A DNA stretch of 64,000 nucleotides from Planctomycetota bacterium (GTDB lineage Bacteria; Planctomycetota; Planctomycetia; Pirellulales; UBA1268): the NCBI GenBank assembly GCA_018970785.1, contig JAGWVR010000001.1:58933-122932 (forward strand), read 5' to 3'. The position numbers and the translations under genes were made by a program. Below are positions 47,223 to 56,496 of this stretch, piece after piece (position 1 is the first letter of the stretch; every line of letters begins with the position of its first letter). The notes under the pieces were generated by a model. That model saw only the letters and a program-made list of their open reading frames with translations. It did not search any database and was not told the origin of the DNA.

Positions 47223-49163
47223 ATGGGAATGTTCGTGCGCGCCTTGCGCGATGCCGGTCGGATGTGGCCGTTCCTCGTGGCGTCGTTCCTCTGCTCGGCG
47301 GGAGTCGCCAGCCTCTGGGGGGCGAACATCGCGGCGCTGTTCCCGATCATCGAGGTCACGCTCAACGGCGACTCGCTCCAGTCCTGGAACGCCAAGCGGA
47401 TCGCGACCGCCCGCGAGGGTATCGAGCGCTCGAGTGCGGCGGTCGCCGCGCTCGACGCCCGGATCGCCGCCGAACCCGCCGAGGCCGCCGAGCTGCGCCG
47501 GCAGCGCGAGCGATTCGTCTTGGCCGTCCGCAGCGACGAGGCGGTGGTCGCGACCTCCACGCACCTCGCCCCCTGGCTCGACCGCTTCCTTCCGGTCGAT
47601 CCGTTCACCACGGTGCTGTGGGTGGTCTCGTTCGTCGTCGTCAGCACGTTCGTCAAGCACGCCCTGCTGATGACCTCGACGCTGCTGGTCGCCTGGGTGG
47701 CGATGAACATCAGCCGCGACATCCGTCTCAAGGTGTTCGACAAAGCACTGGCCCTCGACCGCACGCAGTTCATGCGCAACGGCTCGGCCGGATTCATGGC
47801 ACAGGTGACCGGCACCTCCGACATGCTTGCCAGCGGCATCACCAGCGTGTTCGGCGGGGCGATCACCGAGCCGCTGAAGATCATCGCCTGCCTCGCCGGG
47901 GCGTTCTGCATCTCCTGGCAACTCACCCTGGCGTGCCTCACGCTCGCTCCGCTGGTGGGCTTCCTGATGGTCTGGCTCAACCGGCGGATCCGCGGCGTCT
48001 CGAAGCGGATCCTGTCGCGGTCGATGGGGTTCCACCATGTCCTCCTCGAGGCCCTCAACAACGTCCTCACCGTCCAGGCCTACACGATGGAGGGCTTCGA
48101 GCGCGACAAGTTCCGTGCCTGCACCCGCGACGTGATGCGCGCCGGGATGTGGCACACGTTCTATTTCGCGCTGGCCAATCCGATCACCGAGATCCTCGGC
48201 ATCGGCATGGTGGCGACGAGCATCGCCGTCGGCGCCTGGCTGGTGATCAACCAGCAGACAGAGATCTTCGGGTTGCCGATGACCGAGCGGCCGATGACCG
48301 TGCCGGGGATCATGGTCTTCTTCGGGATGCTGATCGGGGCCAGCGACCCGGTTCGCAAGCTGTCGGGCGTGTTCACCGGGGTCAACGTCGGTATCGTCGG
48401 AGCCCAATCGCTCTATCCGCTGCTCGACACGCCGTCACGGCTCGCCGAGCCGGCCAGCCCGCGGCAGCTCCCCCGCCCCCACCGTGAGATCCGCCTCGAG
48501 AACGTCTCGTTCAGCTACGACCAGATCGACACCGTCCTCGCCGGCGTGAACATCTCGATCCCGTTCGGCGAGCGGGTGGCGATCGTCGGGCCCAACGGTG
48601 GCGGCAAGAGCACGCTCATCAACCTCATCTGCCGGTTCTACGATCCGACCGCGGGGCGTGTCCTCATCGACGACGTGCCCCTCACCGACCTGGCGCTGGC
48701 CGACCTCCGCGGGCGGATCGCGCTGGTCACCCAGCAGACCGAATTGTTCAACGAGTCGATCCTCTACAACATCCGCTACGGCCGCTGGGACGCCAGCGAG
48801 GAAGAGATCGTCGAGGCCGCCAAGCGCGCCCACGCCCACGAGTTCATCGCCGACTTCCCCGATGGCTACCGGACGATGGTCGGCCCCAACGGCTTCCGCC
48901 TCTCGGGCGGCCAGCGCCAGCGGATCGCCCTGGCGCGGGCCTTCCTCCGCGACGCCGAGATCCTCGTCCTCGACGAGGCCACCAGCCAGATCGACGTCGA
49001 GAGCGAGCGCCTCATCCACGAGGCCCTGGCCGCCTACGTCGAGAACCGCACGGTGATCATGATCACCCACCGGGCCAGCACGCTGGCCCTCGCCGACACG
49101 ATCCTCGAGGTCGAGCACGGCACCGTGCGGAAGCGGCCGGCGCGGCAGATGCAGGTCGCCTGA
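47223..49163 (+). CDS. MsbA-like ABC exporter with a coiled-coil insertion
   Basis: A 646-residue type IV ABC exporter half-transporter. After TM1 (MWPFLVASFLCSAGVASLWG, then NIAALFPIIEVTL) there is an unusual charged helical insertion of about 70 residues (NAKRIATAREGIERS to AVRSDEAVV) before TM2. The remaining helices and the ABC domain follow: Walker A GPNGGGKST near 459, Q-loop VTQQTELFNES, signature LSGGQRQRIALARAFLRDAE, Walker B ILVLDEATSQIDVESE, H-loop ITHRAST. It probably exports lipids or a lipid-linked compound. ATG 47223 was chosen; GTG 47184 or 47016 are alternatives. Confidence 0.88.
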   Translation: MGMFVRALRDAGRMWPFLVASFLCSAGVASLWGANIAALFPIIEVTLNGDSLQSWNAKRIATAREGIERSSAAVAALDARIAAEPAEAAELRRQRERFVLAVRSDEAVVATSTHLAPWLDRFLPVDPFTTVLWVVSFVVVSTFVKHALLMTSTLLVAWVAMNISRDIRLKVFDKALALDRTQFMRNGSAGFMAQVTGTSDMLASGITSVFGGAITEPLKIIACLAGAFCISWQLTLACLTLAPLVGFLMVWLNRRIRGVSKRILSRSMGFHHVLLEALNNVLTVQAYTMEGFERDKFRACTRDVMRAGMWHTFYFALANPITEILGIGMVATSIAVGAWLVINQQTEIFGLPMTERPMTVPGIMVFFGMLIGASDPVRKLSGVFTGVNVGIVGAQSLYPLLDTPSRLAEPASPRQLPRPHREIRLENVSFSYDQIDTVLAGVNISIPFGERVAIVGPNGGGKSTLINLICRFYDPTAGRVLIDDVPLTDLALADLRGRIALVTQQTELFNESILYNIRYGRWDASEEEIVEAAKRAHAHEFIADFPDGYRTMVGPNGFRLSGGQRQRIALARAFLRDAEILVLDEATSQIDVESERLIHEALAAYVENRTVIMITHRASTLALADTILEVEHGTVRKRPARQMQVA

Positions 49164-49173
49164 CGCGCCGCGG

Positions 49174-50649
49174 TCAACCGGCCGCGAGCCGGTCGTTCCA
49201 AGCACGCGCGTGGCGCGGCTGGTAGCGCTCGATCTCGAAGCTGTCGCGGACCACGGCGCGGACGGCCCGCAGATCGACGATCCCGTCGGTGGCGAGCAGC
49301 TGCACGAGGACATTGCCGATCGCCGTCGCCTCGACAGGCCCGGCGAGGACCTCCCGGTCGGTGGCGTCGGCGATCCATTGGCACAGCAGCCGGTTTTTCA
49401 CGCCACCGCCGACGACGTGGACCCTGCTCGGACGGCGCCCCACGAGGCGCTCGACCTCGGCCAGACGGCGGCGGATCGCCGCCGCCACGCTCTCCAGGGC
49501 GCAGCGCACCACCGCCGCCGTCGACTCCGGCGCCGGCTGGCCGCTCTCGCGCGCCACCCGGCGGATCGCCTCGGGCATGTCGGCGGGGGCCATCAGCGCG
49601 GGATGGTCGGGATCGACGAGTGTCACCAGTGCCGGCGCCTCGCCGGCCAGCGCCGTGAGCTGGTCCCAGCTCCACTCCGTGCCGGCCCGCTTCCACGCCT
49701 CCCGACACTGCTGCACGAGCCACAGCCCACAGACGTTCTTCAGCAGCCGCGTCGTCCCGCCGACGCCCCCCTCGTTGGTGAAGTTCAGCTCGCGGCAGGC
49801 GGGCGTGACCATCGGCCGGTCGAGTTCGACGCCGACCAGCGCCCAGGTGCCGAGGCTGACGTAGCACCAGTCAGGGCGGCTCGACGGCGGATCGGTGGCG
49901 GGCACGGCCGCGACGGCGCTGGCGGTGTCGTGGGTACCGGGGAGGACGACCCGCACGGCGTCGAGGCCGGTCTCGTCGGCGACCGTGCCGCGCAGCGGAC
50001 CGAGGTCCGTGCCGGGCTCGAAGACCGGGTGGAAGATCCGCCCGGGCAGGCCGAAGCGCCCGAGCATCTCGCGCGCCCAGTCACCCCGCTGCGGGTCGAA
50101 GCACTGCGTGGTCGTCGCGTTGGTCCGCTCGTTGGAGGCCGTGCCGGTGAGCAGCCAGTGGACGATGTCGGGGATCATCAGCAACCTGCCGGCGGCGGCG
50201 AGGACGTCCGACCGTGCCGCGTGGAGGGCGAGGAGCTGGTAGAGGGTGTTGATCTCCATGAACTGCAGGCCGGTGGCGGCGAAGATCTCCTCGCGCGGCA
50301 CGGTCCTTTCGGCCACGGCCAGCATCCCCACGGTGCGCTGGTCGCGGTAGCAGACCGGATTGGCGAGCAGCTCCCCGGCCGGCGCGAGGAACGAGTAGTC
50401 GACCCCCCAGGTGTCGGCGCCGATCGTCGCGACGCTGCCGCCGTGGCGGGCCGCCGCGGCCCGCAGGCCGGTGACGACCTCCTGCCAGAGGCGGACCATG
50501 TCCCAGACGAGCTGCCCGCCGAACGCCACCGGGCCGTTGTCGAAGCGGTGGATCTCCTCGAGTTCGAGGAGCCTGCCGTCGAACGCCCCCGACACGACCC
50601 GGCCACCCGACGCGCCGAGATCGATCGCCAACGCCACCTTGCGAGCCAT
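49174..50649 (-). CDS. rhaB: Rhamnulokinase
   Basis: A 491-residue FGGY-family carbohydrate kinase of the RhaB type, phosphorylating L-rhamnulose at C1. It has ALAIDLGASGGRVVSGAFDG, HRFDNGPVAFGGQLVWDM, IGADTWGVDYSFLAPAGELLANPVCYRDQRT, ATGLQFMEINTLYQLLALHA, LLTGTASNERTNATTTQCFDPQRGDWAREML, LPGTHDTASAVAAVPA and the FGGY motif 2 region VHVVGGGVKNRLLCQWIAD; the substrate motifs FMEINTLYQL and NEGG are rhamnulokinase-like. It is a catabolic enzyme, separate from the dTDP-rhamnose operon. No rhaA/rhaD is beside it in the window. An upstream extension (to 50835) is unconserved. Confidence 0.92.
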   Translation of the reverse strand: MARKVALAIDLGASGGRVVSGAFDGRLLELEEIHRFDNGPVAFGGQLVWDMVRLWQEVVTGLRAAAARHGGSVATIGADTWGVDYSFLAPAGELLANPVCYRDQRTVGMLAVAERTVPREEIFAATGLQFMEINTLYQLLALHAARSDVLAAAGRLLMIPDIVHWLLTGTASNERTNATTTQCFDPQRGDWAREMLGRFGLPGRIFHPVFEPGTDLGPLRGTVADETGLDAVRVVLPGTHDTASAVAAVPATDPPSSRPDWCYVSLGTWALVGVELDRPMVTPACRELNFTNEGGVGGTTRLLKNVCGLWLVQQCREAWKRAGTEWSWDQLTALAGEAPALVTLVDPDHPALMAPADMPEAIRRVARESGQPAPESTAAVVRCALESVAAAIRRRLAEVERLVGRRPSRVHVVGGGVKNRLLCQWIADATDREVLAGPVEATAIGNVLVQLLATDGIVDLRAVRAVVRDSFEIERYQPRHARAWNDRLAAG

Positions 50650-50918
50650 GGAATCCTCCCGTCGCCGTGCCAGCCGTCCGGCCGCCGGTCCCCCGGCGTG
50701 CACCCCGCGGGCCGTCTCGCCGACGGCCCGTACCGGCCGGTAGCTTCCCCGCCGGCGGGCCTCGGGAAAACCCCCGTTGGCCCCCGCCCGCCGGAAGCCG
50801 ACGAGAACCGGAGTCGCAACGCCGGCGGGAAGCAACTAGCTTGGTCGGTGGGTGCCGGGCCGCACCCGCCGGGCCGGCCGCCGTGCCTGCCGGCCCGCGA
50901 CGTGTGGACGCTCCCCCG

Positions 50919-51656
50919 ATGGCCGATGCCGATCCCGCCGACACTCCCCGGCAGCCGCAGCCCGGACTGCTCGAGGAACTCGCCGAGGCGAGCCGCAGCC
51001 TCGAGGGGGCCGAGCCGCCGGAGATCATCCGCTGGGCCGCCGAGCGCTTCGGTTCGCGGCTCACGATGGCCACCGCGTTCGGCCCGGAGGGCTGCGTGAT
51101 CATCCACTGGCTGGCCCAGGTGGCGCCGCGGACGCACGTCTTCAATCTCGAGACCGGGTACCAGTTTCCCGAGACACTCGCGCTCCGCGACCGGCTGGCG
51201 CGCCGCTACGGGATCGAAGTCGCGCTCGAGCGCCCCGCCACGTCGGTCCCCGAATACGAGCGGCTCCACGGCGGCCCCCTCTACCGTACCGACCCCGACC
51301 GCTGCTGCGGTGACCGCAAGCTGGCGGTGATCCGCCGCGTGCTGACGTCGTTCGATGCCTGGATGAGCGGCATCCGCCGCGACCAGAGCGCCGATCGCCA
51401 GGCGGCGCCGATCGTCGGCTGGGACAGGAAGTTCGGCGTCGTCAAGGTCTCGCCACTGGCCAACTGGACCAAGTCACGCGTCTGGGAGCTGATCGTCCGC
51501 GAGGACATCCCCTACAACCCCCTGCACGACCGCGGCTACGTGAGCATCGGCTGCGCACCGTGCACGCGCGCAGTCCTCGACGGCGAGGACGAACGCGCCG
51601 GCCGGTGGAGCGGCACGGCCAAGACCGAGTGCGGGCTGCACTCGCGCGAGGGATGA
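50919..51656 (+). CDS. cysH: Adenylylsulfate/phosphoadenylylsulfate reductase
   Basis: A 245-residue sulfate reduction enzyme. The N-terminal PP-loop-like ATP pyrophosphatase fold has TMATAFGPEGCVIIHWLA and VFNLETGYQFPETL. It carries four cysteines in RCCGDRK and IGCAPCTRAV, which bind a [4Fe-4S] cluster and mark the APS-reducing assimilatory type rather than the cluster-free PAPS form, and the catalytic Cys in TECGLHSREG. It reduces activated sulfate to sulfite. ATG 50919 was chosen; the frame is open upstream to 50667 with no conservation. It is divergent from rhaB and convergent with the alpha-E gene; other cys genes are not in the window. Confidence 0.93.
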   Translation: MADADPADTPRQPQPGLLEELAEASRSLEGAEPPEIIRWAAERFGSRLTMATAFGPEGCVIIHWLAQVAPRTHVFNLETGYQFPETLALRDRLARRYGIEVALERPATSVPEYERLHGGPLYRTDPDRCCGDRKLAVIRRVLTSFDAWMSGIRRDQSADRQAAPIVGWDRKFGVVKVSPLANWTKSRVWELIVREDIPYNPLHDRGYVSIGCAPCTRAVLDGEDERAGRWSGTAKTECGLHSREG

Positions 51657-51678
51657 GGTACGGGACGGTCGCGTCGCG

Positions 51679-52626
51679 TCAACCGCCCGGCGGGGTCGCG
51701 AAGAAGGTGGCGTGGATCGCGTCGCTGGTGGCGTTGAGATCGGTCTGGAAGCCGTCGATCCAGTCGTGCAGCCCGCCGTCACCGGCGAGGATCTCGTCGA
51801 TGTGGGCGTAGTCGAGTTCGGCGCGGAGCCGGCCGAGACGCTGCTCCGCGGGCGTGCTGTAGCTTCCCTTGGTCCCCCCGGTGACCGCCAGCAGCGACTC
51901 CTCCCCCTTGATCAGGCAGAAGTGCATCGCCCGCGGAAAGTGGCGATCGAGGACGAGGAACTCGGCGACGTTGCGCCGCGACACGGCGCCGTACTGCTTG
52001 CGGTACATCTCCAGGGCGCTGGCGCTCTCCAGCACCGCCGACCACTGGACCGCATCGCGGCCGTCGACGGCCACCGGGCCGAAGAAATGCTCGACGTCGA
52101 GGACACGGCTGGTCTTGTCGGCCCGCTCCACCAGCCGCCCCATCCGCGCGAAATGCCAGGCCTCGCCGTGCGACATCGTCGCGTCGGTGACCCCGGTGAT
52201 CAGTTGGCTCGCGCGCTTGACCTCGTCGAGGAACTCCCGCTGGTTGCCGCGACGGTCGTGCGCCTCCGCCGCGGCGCGGACCATCAGGTAGCACTTGTTG
52301 ATCTCCTCCCACATCGCCGAGGAGATCAGGTCGCGGATCGTCCGGGCGTTTTCCCGCGCCGCCTGGAGGCAGCGGTCGATCGAGTTGGGATTGCCGGCGT
52401 CGAAGGCGAGGAACTCGAAGACCCGGGACTGATCGGCCGCGCCGTGCCGGGCGGCGAACCCGGCCTGGTCGCCGAAGGCACAGATCAGGGCGTTCCACAG
52501 CCTCCCCGGATCGACCGTCCCCTCGAGCGCCAGATCGAGCGTCGTCTCGGTCGCCCGGGCGACGTTCTCGGCGCGCTCGATCTGCCGGTTCATCCAGTAG
52601 ATGCTGTCGGCGACGCGTGAGAGCAT
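51679..52626 (-). CDS. Alpha-E domain protein
   Basis: A 315-residue helical protein with the alpha-E domain, starting MLSRVADSIYWMNRQIERAENVARATE, followed by LISSAMWEEINKCYLMVR, ARMGRLVERADKTSRVLDVEHFF and a C-terminal DLNATSDAIHATFF. These proteins are always near circularly permuted ATP-grasp enzymes and transglutaminase-like proteases and are thought to make or modify a peptide-like product, but function is untested. It starts 3 bp after the ATP-grasp gene stop and is the downstream partner. The convergent cysH gene ends 22 bp away. Confidence 0.9.
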   Translation of the reverse strand: MLSRVADSIYWMNRQIERAENVARATETTLDLALEGTVDPGRLWNALICAFGDQAGFAARHGAADQSRVFEFLAFDAGNPNSIDRCLQAARENARTIRDLISSAMWEEINKCYLMVRAAAEAHDRRGNQREFLDEVKRASQLITGVTDATMSHGEAWHFARMGRLVERADKTSRVLDVEHFFGPVAVDGRDAVQWSAVLESASALEMYRKQYGAVSRRNVAEFLVLDRHFPRAMHFCLIKGEESLLAVTGGTKGSYSTPAEQRLGRLRAELDYAHIDEILAGDGGLHDWIDGFQTDLNATSDAIHATFFATPPGG

Positions 52627-52629
52627 CGG

Positions 52630-54105
52630 TTACCCGCCCCCCGTGGTGGACGACGCCTCGGCGGGACTGGCCGGTCCGTGGACCACCCACGTGTCCTTGC
52701 TGCCGCCCCCCTGCGAGGAATTGACGACCAGCGACCCCTTGACCAGCGCCACGCGCGTCAGTCCACCGGGGAGGACGAAGATCTCCTCGCCGTAGAGGAT
52801 GAACGGGCGAAGGTCGACGTGCCGCCCCTCGAGGGTGTCACCGACCACGGTCGGCACGCGCGACAGCGCCACCATCGGCTGGGCGACGAAGTTCCGCGGG
52901 TTGGCGAGGATCCGCGCGCGGCATTCGGCGAGCTCGGCGGCCGATGCCCGGGGGCCGATCACCAGGCCGTAGCCCCCCGACTCGTTGGCCGGCTTGACCA
53001 CCATCTCGGCCAGGTGTTCGACGACGTGTGCGCACTGCGCCTCCTCGCCACACACCCAGGTGGGGACGTTGGGGAGGATCGCGTCCTCGCCGAGGTAGTA
53101 GCGGATGATCTTCGGCACGTAGGCGTAGACCGCCTTGTCGTCGGCGATCCCCGTGCCCGGGGCGTTGACCAGCGCGACGTTGCCGGCGCGGTAGGCCTCC
53201 ATCAGGCCGGGGACGCCGACGAGCGAATCGGGGCGGAACACCCGCGGGTCGAGGAAATCGTCGTCGATCCGCCGGTAGATCACGTCGACTCGCTCGAGCC
53301 CGCGGGTGGTGCGCATGTGGACGACGCGGTCGACCACCACCAGATCCGATCCCTGGACGAGCTCCACGCCCATCTGCCGGGCGAGGAAACTGTGCTCGAA
53401 GTAGGCCGAGTTGTAGATCCCCGGGGTGAGGACGACGACGGTCGGATCGCGCGCCTGCGAGGGCGCGACGTATTCGAGCATCGCCAGCAGCTTCTCCGGG
53501 TAATCCTCCACCGGGCTGATCCGCTGCCCCTCGAACAGCTGCGGGAAGGTGCGCTTCATCACCTCGCGGTTCTCGAGGACGTACGACACACCCGACGGCG
53601 TCCGGAGGTTGTCCTCGAGCACGTACATCACCCCGTCGCCACCGCGGACGAGATCGGTGCCGGTGATGTGGCACCACACCCCGCGCGGCGGGGTGAGCCC
53701 GGCGCACGGGCCGCGGAACGACTTCGCCGAGTCGATCAGCCACTCGGGCACGACCCGGTCGTGGAGGATCCGGCGCCGGTGGTAGAGGTCGTCGACGAAG
53801 CAGTTGAGGGCGTGGATCCGCTGCTTGAGCCCGCGCTCGATGCGCTCCCACTCCACCGCGTCGATCACCCGCGGCACGATGTCGAACGGCCAGATCTTCT
53901 CCGTCCCGGCCTCGTGGCCGTAGACGTTGAACGTGATGCCCATCGTCAGCAGCGCCTTGTCGGCGGCGCGTTGCCGGGCGGCGAGCTCGCCGTGGGAGAA
54001 GCCGGCGAGCCGGCGGACGAGCTGCTCGGCACCGGGCCGTGCGCGGAGATCCTCGTCGAACAGCTCGTCCCAGAAGCCGTCGGTACGGTAGGCCCGGAGG
54101 TCCAT
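52630..54105 (-). CDS. Circularly permuted ATP-grasp type 2 protein
   Basis: A 491-residue protein that matches the circularly permuted ATP-grasp family found with alpha-E proteins. It starts [20 protein letters not shown], with the permuted ATP-binding blocks [119 protein letters not shown] (ATP-binding Lys and Gly-rich), and ATP-site [26 protein letters not shown]. It probably ligates amino acids or peptides. It is the upstream gene of the pair. ATG 54105 was chosen; the frame upstream is open to 54231 but unconserved. Confidence 0.92.
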   Translation of the reverse strand: MDLRAYRTDGFWDELFDEDLRARPGAEQLVRRLAGFSHGELAARQRAADKALLTMGITFNVYGHEAGTEKIWPFDIVPRVIDAVEWERIERGLKQRIHALNCFVDDLYHRRRILHDRVVPEWLIDSAKSFRGPCAGLTPPRGVWCHITGTDLVRGGDGVMYVLEDNLRTPSGVSYVLENREVMKRTFPQLFEGQRISPVEDYPEKLLAMLEYVAPSQARDPTVVVLTPGIYNSAYFEHSFLARQMGVELVQGSDLVVVDRVVHMRTTRGLERVDVIYRRIDDDFLDPRVFRPDSLVGVPGLMEAYRAGNVALVNAPGTGIADDKAVYAYVPKIIRYYLGEDAILPNVPTWVCGEEAQCAHVVEHLAEMVVKPANESGGYGLVIGPRASAAELAECRARILANPRNFVAQPMVALSRVPTVVGDTLEGRHVDLRPFILYGEEIFVLPGGLTRVALVKGSLVVNSSQGGGSKDTWVVHGPASPAEASSTTGGG

Positions 54106-54288
54106 GGCGGTGGAGTCACAGGGGTGCCGGCGCGGGATCGAGGGCGCCGGGTGGATCGGGGGCACCACGGCCGGCCGCCTGTCCGGGCCGTGGGGCTGCC
54201 GGAAGATACCCGCCGTGGACAGCGTGACCAACCGGGGCGAGCCGCAGCCGGTGCAGACGGCCTTGCGGACGAGGCCGCCGAGCGATCG

Positions 54289-54693
54289 CTACCGCCCCGC
54301 CTCGACGACCACCGTCAGCGCCGTGGTTCCGCCGGGCGGCACCTCGAGCCCAAGTCCGGACGATTCGAACCCACCGAACCGCGTGGCCACGCCGGCGCCG
54401 TGGGGGGCGTGGCCCACCACCAGCGGCGGCAGGACGACCACCCGGTAGCTGCCAACGCGGGCGCCGGGGCGGCCGGAGGTCTCCAGAGAGAACCGGCCGT
54501 CGGCAGCGATCGCACCGCGCGCCGTCGGTCCCGGACCGCTCGCCGGCCGGCATTCGATCACGCCCCCCGCCAGCGGCGTGCCGTCGGCGAACGTCACCTG
54601 TCCCGCGGCCGGCCAGAGGCGATCGGCGGAACCGCAGCCGACCACGGCGACCAGCGGGACCAGCCACATGGCGCGTCTCGTCAGACCGGTCAT
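54289..54693 (-). CDS. Small putative lipoprotein, transthyretin/carboxypeptidase-regulatory-like
   Basis: A 134-residue protein with a lipoprotein signal peptide: RRAMWLVPLVAVVGCGSAD, where VVGC is the lipobox and Cys20 would be lipid-modified. The mature part is beta-rich with AAGQVTFADGTPLAGGVIECRP and DGRFSLETSGRPGARVGSYRVVV, the form of small carboxypeptidase-regulatory-like proteins common in planctomycetes. It is 10 bp downstream of the DUF1559 gene on the same strand, a frequent pairing in that phylum. The N-terminus upstream of ATG 54693 is shadow. Confidence 0.78.
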   Translation of the reverse strand: MTGLTRRAMWLVPLVAVVGCGSADRLWPAAGQVTFADGTPLAGGVIECRPASGPGPTARGAIAADGRFSLETSGRPGARVGSYRVVVLPPLVVGHAPHGAGVATRFGGFESSGLGLEVPPGGTTALTVVVEAGR

Positions 54694-54703
54694 GGGCGCA
54701 CGC

Positions 54704-55693
54704 TCACCGGGCCTGACCGTCGTGGCGGTTGCACAGCCGGCCGAGCAGGTCGGTGTCGGTCTCGGCGCCGAGCACGTCGACATGACCGTCAGCGAACGCC
54801 ATCGGACAGCCACCGGGGTGCCAACTCCCGAACACGAACAGCCCCATGCCGGCGACCGAATCATCCGGTCCAGCCGCGATCGGCACGCCGACACCGCCGA
54901 CGCGCGCCGAATTGAAGAAGTCGAAGGCGTCGTAGGCCGGCCCGTTTTCCGGTGGTCGGGCGAGGCGGCCGCGGGGCACGTGGGCTTCGCCGACGAGCAC
55001 CGTCTGCGACAGCCCGTCGCTGATGTCGGCGGGGCGCACCCGGTCGCGCCACCGGGCCGTACCCGGCAGCGGCTCGCTGGTGATGATCACGCCGGTGCCG
55101 TTGCCGCCCCAGAAGAAATCGGTGGCCGCACCCGTCGCTCGCGGCGAGAGGTCGCCGTGATTACCGGCATAGTCCGACACCGCTCCGCCGGAGATCTCGC
55201 GGCCGGGTATCAGGCAGCCGCACGGGGCCCGGGTGAGGGGTGTCGTCGAGGTGGGTGTGATCGCCAGTTCGGGGCCGCGGCGCGTGGGGCAGAGATAGCC
55301 GGGAACGACCTGCATCCGCACCTGGTCGGTCTGGTCGGAGAACGTCTTGGTCTCGTCCCAGCGCAGCGCGGGTTGCTCGAGGAAGGGGCCGATGCGCAGC
55401 AGCCACGTCGAGCTGGGATAGCTCCCCGGAGGTGGAGGAGGCGTCGCCGGGCCGGCCACGATCCGCGCCGGCGGAAACACCCCGGTGGCCTGCTGGAAGA
55501 GGATCGTCGCCAGCGCGACCTGCCGGAGGTTGTTGCGGCACTGGATGCCACGGGCCGATTCCCGCGCCGCCTGCACCGCCGGGAGCAGCAAGCCGACGAG
55601 CAGGCCGATGATCGCGATGACGACCAGCAGTTCGACGAGCGTGAAACCACGCTCCCCGCGGCGGCGTTCGGCGATGTCGACGGCCCTTACCAT
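54704..55693 (-). CDS. DUF1559 / H-X9-DG protein with prepilin-type N-terminus
   Basis: A 329-residue DUF1559 protein, a planctomycete hallmark. The N-terminus [31 protein letters not shown] is a type IV prepilin cleavage and helix motif (G/FTLVE), followed by [22 protein letters not shown]. The C-terminus has the H-x9-DG ending [17 protein letters not shown]. Such proteins are probably exported by a type II-like or pilin pathway, but their function is unknown. ATG 55693 is preceded by a G-rich ribosome site; ATG 55726 is an alternative. It precedes the lipoprotein gene by 10 bp. Confidence 0.93.
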   Translation of the reverse strand: MVRAVDIAERRRGERGFTLVELLVVIAIIGLLVGLLLPAVQAARESARGIQCRNNLRQVALATILFQQATGVFPPARIVAGPATPPPPPGSYPSSTWLLRIGPFLEQPALRWDETKTFSDQTDQVRMQVVPGYLCPTRRGPELAITPTSTTPLTRAPCGCLIPGREISGGAVSDYAGNHGDLSPRATGAATDFFWGGNGTGVIITSEPLPGTARWRDRVRPADISDGLSQTVLVGEAHVPRGRLARPPENGPAYDAFDFFNSARVGGVGVPIAAGPDDSVAGMGLFVFGSWHPGGCPMAFADGHVDVLGAETDTDLLGRLCNRHDGQAR

Positions 55694-55772
55694 CGCTGTG
55701 AATCCCCCCGACAACCTGCCGGTCATGACGCCGCCGCCGACCGGTCGGCCGGCGCCGCACCCCGCTCCTCCG

Positions 55773-56072
55773 CTAGCGTGCCATCAGACGCCAGACCGCG
55801 GTCGCCGCCACGCCCCACAAAGCGCTGTTGGCCAGGAGGATCATCCACCCCCACTGGCCGCTGCCACCGACCGGGAGACTCCGCACCAGCAGCACCAGCG
55901 GGAACTGGAGCAGCATGGCACACGCCTCGAAGAGCCTTTCCGCGAGCGTCGGATCGCCGCCATGGTCGAACCGTGCCAGGCCACGGCCGATGCCGAACAT
56001 CATCGTCGCCACTTGGGCGACGAAATGCGCCGCCGCGACCACCACGCCGCCCCACCATGCCCGTCCCGTCAT
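55773..56072 (-). CDS. Small membrane protein, unknown function
   Basis: A 99-residue hydrophobic protein with about three membrane helices: [43 protein letters not shown], and [20 protein letters not shown]. It is not recognised as a known family. Codon bias is like the genes around it and it sits between two other minus-strand membrane-protein genes (27 bp before the next), so it is likely real. No operon partner of known function is visible. Confidence 0.6.
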   Translation of the reverse strand: MTGRAWWGGVVVAAAHFVAQVATMMFGIGRGLARFDHGGDPTLAERLFEACAMLLQFPLVLLVRSLPVGGSGQWGWMILLANSALWGVAATAVWRLMAR

Positions 56073-56099
56073 CGCCGTCGCTCCCGGGCCGATCCGATC

Positions 56100-56471
56100 T
56101 CAGGCTACCACGGTCCGGCGCCGCAGCGGCACCCACACCGCGATCGCGGCGCCGACGGCGATCAGCGCCAGCGTCAACGGGCGAAGCTGGTGGAGATGCG
56201 TGAGGAAATACCCGATCCCCGGATCGGCCGCGAACGGCGCGAAGCGCCACTCGGTGAACAGCCCTGCCACCAGGCCGATCGCGCCGCATGCCAGCGCCGT
56301 GGCGCGCGACGAGGCCCGTCCGATCCCGGCGGCAAGCCCCGCCAGGCCGCCGGGGAGCACGAGGGCGTAGAACCCCTGGCTCGCAATCCAGAGAAACAGC
56401 AGATGACCGACGGCGGCGCCGGCCAGCGTTCCGATCAGCACCACGCCATCGTTCACCAGACGACGATCCAT
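56100..56471 (-). CDS. Small membrane protein, unknown function
   Basis: A 123-residue protein with about four membrane helices: VVLIGTLAGAAVGHLLFLWIA, ALVLPGGLAGLAAGIGRA, ALACGAIGLVAGLFTEW and PLTLALIAVGAAIAVWVPL. ATG 56471 starts DRRLVNDG; the upstream frame to 56513 is not hydrophobic. It ends close to the SPFH gene upstream (25 bp) and near the other small membrane gene. No family was recognised. Confidence 0.6.
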   Translation of the reverse strand: MDRRLVNDGVVLIGTLAGAAVGHLLFLWIASQGFYALVLPGGLAGLAAGIGRASSRATALACGAIGLVAGLFTEWRFAPFAADPGIGYFLTHLHQLRPLTLALIAVGAAIAVWVPLRRRTVVA

Positions 56472-56496
56472 CAGTCGGCCCTCCGGGGAGCGGTCG

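Noticed and set aside
45953..48407. Very long minus-strand open frames (705 and 802 codons) opposite folD and the ABC exporter
   Set aside because: Low-complexity Arg/Asp/His products with no domains; the plus-strand genes are unambiguous.
49210..51099. 629-codon plus-strand open frame over rhaB
   Set aside because: Antisense to rhamnulokinase; no recognisable protein; stops inside cysH.
52678..54915. 745-codon plus-strand open frame over the ATP-grasp gene
   Set aside because: Antisense shadow with Asp/His/Arg-rich composition.
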